From Microbulbifer celer (GTDB lineage: Bacteria > Pseudomonadota > Gammaproteobacteria > Pseudomonadales > Cellvibrionaceae): a stretch of 64,000 bases of DNA. Shown here in pieces: positions 60,951 to 64,000 of this stretch (its first letter is position 1; every line of letters begins with the position of its first letter). The stretch lies in NCBI RefSeq assembly GCF_020991125.1, contig NZ_CP087715.1, forward strand, positions 4,255,501 to 4,319,500, given 5' to 3'. A program made the translations under genes and the position numbers. Below the pieces are notes generated by a model, which saw only the letters and a program-made list of their open reading frames with translations, was not told the origin of the DNA and did not search any database.

Positions 60951-62726
60951 ATGGCTGTGACAGGAGCGGCGGACAGGATCCTGGATTTGCCGGGGCTGCT
61001 GGAAGACCTGGTGAGCCGGGGGTATATCAGCCGTCCGGACGCCAATCGTCTGATTGGCACCCCGCGCACCGCCGAACAGGCGCAGATGCACCCTCTCAGC
61101 TATATTGCCAGCTGCGAACTGGAAAACCAGCACCAGCCCGGCAAACTGCTGGACGCCGCCACGCTGACCCAGTGGCTGGCGGATACCTCTGCACACGGGA
61201 TTTACCACATCGATCCGCTGAAGATTAATGTGGCGGAGGTGACGGAGGTGATGAGCTTCCAGTTCGCGAAGCGCCACCAGATCCTGTGCGTGGAGGCGAA
61301 TCGGGAAACGCTGCTGGTAGCCACCGCTCAGCCTTACACCAGCGGGTGGGAGGAGCAACTGGAGCACACCAGTGGCCGTACCGTGCAGCGGGTAGTGGCG
61401 GATCCAGCCGACATCCGCCGTTATGTTACCGAATTCTACTCCCTCGCCAACTCCATTTCCGGCGCCAGCGGCCTCAAGGGCAGCTCCGGTGCCGGTAACT
61501 TCGAGCAGCTACTGGAGCTCGGCAGCCTCAAGGATCCCGAGGCCAACGACCAGCATATCGTCAATATTGTCGACTGGCTGCTGCAGCATGCGTTTGACCA
61601 GCGCGCCAGTGATATCCACATCGAGCCGCGCCGCGGTATCGGCCGTATCCGCTTCCGCATCGACGGTGTACTGCACCCGATTCACGAACTGCCGGACCAG
61701 GTCAACGCCGCCATCACCAGTCGCCTGAAGATCCTCGGGCGGATGAACGTGGCGGAAAAGCGCAAGCCCCAGGATGGGCGTATCAAGACCAAGCGCCCGG
61801 ATGGCAGTGAGGTGGAGCTGCGCTTATCCACACTGCCCACGGCGTTCGGGGAAAAGCTGGTGATGCGGATCTTCGACCCGGAAGTGCTGGCGCGCTCCTA
61901 TCACGACCTGGGCCTGGGCGGTGAAGATCTCCACCGCTGGCAGACCATGCTGTCTCGCCCCAACGGCATCGTGTTGGTGACCGGCCCCACCGGCTCCGGT
62001 AAAACCACCACCCTTTACACGGCCCTCAAGCAGCTCGCCACCACGGAAGTGAATGTATCCACTGTCGAAGATCCCATCGAGATGGTGGAAGACAGCTTCA
62101 ACCAGACTCAGGTGCACCACAGTATCGGCCTGGATTTCGCCGCGGGTATCCGCACCCTGATGCGTCAGGACCCGGACATCATCATGGTGGGGGAGATCCG
62201 CGATCTGGAAACCGCACAGATGGCGGTACAGGCGGCGCTCACCGGTCACCTCGTTATCTCCACCCTGCACACCAACGACGCGCCCACGGCGGTAACCCGT
62301 CTGCTGGACCTCGGGTTGCCGCACTATCTATTGAAGTCCACGGTGCTGGGCGTGATGGCCCAGCGCCTGGTGCGCACCCTCTGCCCCAGCTGCAAGCGCA
62401 AGGCGGAGGTCAGCGATGAAGACTGGCAGGCGCTGGTAAAACCGTGGAAAGCGCCCAAGCCGGAAGTGGTGTATCAGCCGGAAGGCTGTCTCGATTGCCG
62501 CAATACCGGTTACCGCGGGCGCCAGGGTATATACGAGATACTGCCGTTTAGCGAAGGGGTGCAGTCGCTGGTTACTCACGACTGCGACCTGCAACAGGTG
62601 CGCCGCCAGGGCATGCGTGAGGGCATGAACAGCCTGCGTTTATCCGGGGCGAGAAAAGTGGCTGCCGGTATCACCACGGTGCAGGAAGTATTGCGGGTGG
62701 CGCCGCCGCCGGATATTGCGTTTTAG
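60951..62726 (+). CDS. Orphan GspE/PilB-type secretion ATPase
   Basis: A 591-residue type II secretion/type IV pilus motor ATPase. An N-terminal MshEN-like domain (about 10-150) leads to the catalytic part: Walker A GPTGSGKTTTLYTALKQ (about 345-360), Asp box, Walker B LMRQDPDIIMVGEIRD, His box TGHLVISTLHTNDAPTA, and a zinc site CPSC...CLDC (about 480-520). No pilus or Gsp gene is near. It may serve a pilus elsewhere or be a c-di-GMP-responsive orphan; the partner cannot be named here. Confidence 0.9.
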   Translation: MAVTGAADRILDLPGLLEDLVSRGYISRPDANRLIGTPRTAEQAQMHPLSYIASCELENQHQPGKLLDAATLTQWLADTSAHGIYHIDPLKINVAEVTEVMSFQFAKRHQILCVEANRETLLVATAQPYTSGWEEQLEHTSGRTVQRVVADPADIRRYVTEFYSLANSISGASGLKGSSGAGNFEQLLELGSLKDPEANDQHIVNIVDWLLQHAFDQRASDIHIEPRRGIGRIRFRIDGVLHPIHELPDQVNAAITSRLKILGRMNVAEKRKPQDGRIKTKRPDGSEVELRLSTLPTAFGEKLVMRIFDPEVLARSYHDLGLGGEDLHRWQTMLSRPNGIVLVTGPTGSGKTTTLYTALKQLATTEVNVSTVEDPIEMVEDSFNQTQVHHSIGLDFAAGIRTLMRQDPDIIMVGEIRDLETAQMAVQAALTGHLVISTLHTNDAPTAVTRLLDLGLPHYLLKSTVLGVMAQRLVRTLCPSCKRKAEVSDEDWQALVKPWKAPKPEVVYQPEGCLDCRNTGYRGRQGIYEILPFSEGVQSLVTHDCDLQQVRRQGMREGMNSLRLSGARKVAAGITTVQEVLRVAPPPDIAF

Positions 62727-63046
62727 TGGAGTACCCTTTTATAGGGTATTAGCAGGGTACCCTTGCAAAATCTGTCTGGTGGCGCACCGTCATTATAAAT
62801 GGCCACTGGTAGTTGCAAGTAGTGGCAAACGGAAACAATAAAAAGGAATGCAAGGGTGGCGGAGGAAAAGAATATTTCCTTCAGCAAATACCAGCCGCTT
62901 GTGGTGAGAGTGGAGTCTCCCACTCTGGTCGTGCCTTTCACTCGCCCCGAACCTGGCGAAAAATGTCTTCCCGCCCATCGGGAAAGTGATCAAGATGGAG
63001 GAGGGGAAATTGTTTTTCCCTAAGGGATAAAACTTTTCCTTGAATG
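62727..63046. other. Region between the ATPase gene and the DUF4340 gene
   Basis: About 320 bases with no supported gene. TACCCT-TTTAT-AGGGTA just after the ATPase stop (around 62735-62751) may be its terminator. A second perfect hairpin is AGAGTGG (62907-62913) with CCACTCT (62920-62926). No promoter or RNA family is recognised. Confidence 0.4.
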
Positions 63047-63087
63047 GCCAAAAGAAAAACCGCGCATTGCGCGGTTTTTCTTTTGGC
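63047..63087. terminator. Bidirectional terminator, 19-bp perfect stem
   Basis: Arms 63047-63065 and 63069-63087 are perfectly complementary (GCCAAAAG...CCGCGC) with loop ATT, and contain runs of A and T. It ends the DUF4340 transcript on the minus strand. Confidence 0.88.
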
Positions 63088-63095
63088 TGAAGTCT

Positions 63096-64000
63096 TCAGC
63101 TTTTTGCGTCTTCCTTCTGCGTCATACTGGAGTCATCCTCCGCGGTCTGCTCCTCCTCATCCCGTTCAACCAGCACCAGATCCTGGTAACGTTTATCCAT
63201 CACCCGGTCGAAATCATATCGGCTGATCTCAAAGAACTGATTGCGGTCGTCGCGGCGTACATAGTATTTGTCGTCCGCGTTGGCGAAGTGGTAGCGCCGT
63301 TCACCTGTATCGGTATGCACCACAATTTCGGTTTCTTCTGCCTGCGGGGCTTCGTCAACCGCTTTGGTGATGCGTAGTTTCTCCAGAGCGGTGGCCAGTT
63401 CACGGGCTTTGCCGGGATCCACCGCGGGGGATTCGTCCGAGTCATCTGCAGTAAAGATCCAGCCGTCATCCCCCTTTTCGAGCTGGTAGTCCGGCCCCTG
63501 AATACGCTGGATATCGCCCGCCGCCAGCAGGGATTTATCCAGCCAGGTGTCCGCTTCGCTCGGCAGGTCAAAGCTGTTCAGCTCCACCGCGTAAATGGCG
63601 TCGTCATCCGCGCGGCGTACGTGCACCTTACGAAAGCCCGGGGAGGTGCCCAGGTAAAGCTCCAGTGTCGGTTCGTTGTCTTCGCCAGCAAACAGCTTCA
63701 GGTGTTTGCGGAATTTATCCTCCGCCACCTCGAAGCGCTCGCGGGCGCTGTTGCTCGTAGCCACCGGCCAGTTGCTTTGCAGGTTGGTCAGTTTGTCCAG
63801 CAGGGACGCAAGCTTGTCGCTGTTGACCGGGAGTTGGTGCAGTTCCGGCAGCTGCCACTGGCCGTCGATTTTTTGCAGGGTGACGCGGTTGTCGTCACCG
63901 GCGATTTCCAGCCGCTGCAACGCATCGGCTTGCGTCTGCACCAGTTGGGTCGGTTGTGCCTGCGCCTGTTGTCGGGACGTGGATTGCCAGAACAGGCCCG
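63096..64000 (-). CDS. DUF4340 domain protein (right-edge fragment)
   Basis: The 3' ~301 codons of a gene running past the right edge. The C-terminal part is a repeated beta-rich DUF4340 pattern (RVTLQKIDGQWQLP, LYLGTSPGFRKVHVRRADD, YQLEKGDDGWIF) and an acidic tail ending EEEQTAEDDSSMTQKEDAKS. The last window bases encode GLFWQSTSRQQAQ, typical of what follows the N-terminal helix. In many bacteria it lies beside GldF/GldG-type ABC genes; those would be outside the window. A GTG at 63941 is open but is not the start. Confidence 0.85.
   Translation of the reverse strand, partial: GLFWQSTSRQQAQAQPTQLVQTQADALQRLEIAGDDNRVTLQKIDGQWQLPELHQLPVNSDKLASLLDKLTNLQSNWPVATSNSARERFEVAEDKFRKHLKLFAGEDNEPTLELYLGTSPGFRKVHVRRADDDAIYAVELNSFDLPSEADTWLDKSLLAAGDIQRIQGPDYQLEKGDDGWIFTADDSDESPAVDPGKARELATALEKLRITKAVDEAPQAEETEIVVHTDTGERRYHFANADDKYYVRRDDRNQFFEISRYDFDRVMDKRYQDLVLVERDEEEQTAEDDSSMTQKEDAKS

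Noticed and set aside
1-64000. CRISPR arrays, tRNA and rRNA genes
   Set aside because: I found no regularly spaced repeat array, and no cloverleaf or rRNA sequence on reading both strands; the four palindromes are too far apart and too structured to be CRISPR repeats.

Overview
The window reads as a chromosomal segment of a moderately GC-rich marine-type gammaproteobacterium. The gene order lptD-surA-pdxA-rsmA-apaH divergent from amgK-murU, the chain lgt-thyA-folA, the set ptsP-rppH-HAD phosphatase, and the DUF3450/TtpC/ExbB/ExbD/TonB/TPR energiser cluster together resemble Cellvibrionales such as Microbulbifer. That placement is inference from gene content; no rRNA or tRNA gene is present to test it.

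Layout. 1-6.6 kb: the end of a two-component system (sensor kinase running off the left edge), an old-yellow-enzyme reductase divergent from a redox-type HxlR regulator, a phosphoribosyltransferase, a pteridine-reductase-like SDR, cca, a 490-bp gap with a probable small RNA or attenuator, and an HTH/pseudo-receiver protein. 6.6-11.5 kb: the stress operon prkA-yeaH-spoVR (minus strand). 11.9-16.2 kb: galE, a DUF4168 protein, an ECF sigma factor with a membrane anti-sigma-like partner, and a CPBP protease. 16.25-20.15 kb: an AT-rich accessory island with a small membrane protein, an ABC ATPase and its permease, the permease being split by a complete IS3-type element. 20.2-30 kb: the conserved outer-membrane and nucleotide housekeeping block (apaH, rsmA, pdxA, surA, lptD against amgK, murU, rpe). 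30-36 kb: ptsP, rppH, a HAD phosphatase and an imelysin lipoprotein. 35.7-41.6 kb: a cell-wall cluster of one DUF882/M15-like protein and three tandem L,D-transpeptidases. 41.9-45 kb: NRDE protein, lgt-thyA-folA. 45.3-51.4 kb: a complete TonB energising module with two TonB proteins. 51.5-64 kb: ilvD, argA, argE, a DMT exporter, PhzF, Pit/DUF47 phosphate transport, an orphan PilB/GspE ATPase and a DUF4340 gene running off the right edge.

Genes that work together: PrkA, YeaH and SpoVR; ECF sigma and anti-sigma; LptD with its chaperone SurA; AmgK and MurU in cell-wall sugar recycling; ThyA and FolA in folate/dTMP metabolism; the TtpC/ExbB/ExbD/TonB energiser; Pit with its DUF47 partner; ArgA and ArgE in arginine synthesis.

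The most notable unexplained structure is a family of four intergenic palindromes of about 105-150 bp (29203, 30069, 54964, 57694). The stems differ in sequence from copy to copy but stay perfectly self-complementary, while the unpaired cores are conserved. I do not recognise it as a named repeat. Second are the candidate small RNA beside cca and the IS-split ABC permease whose frame is restored when the element is removed.
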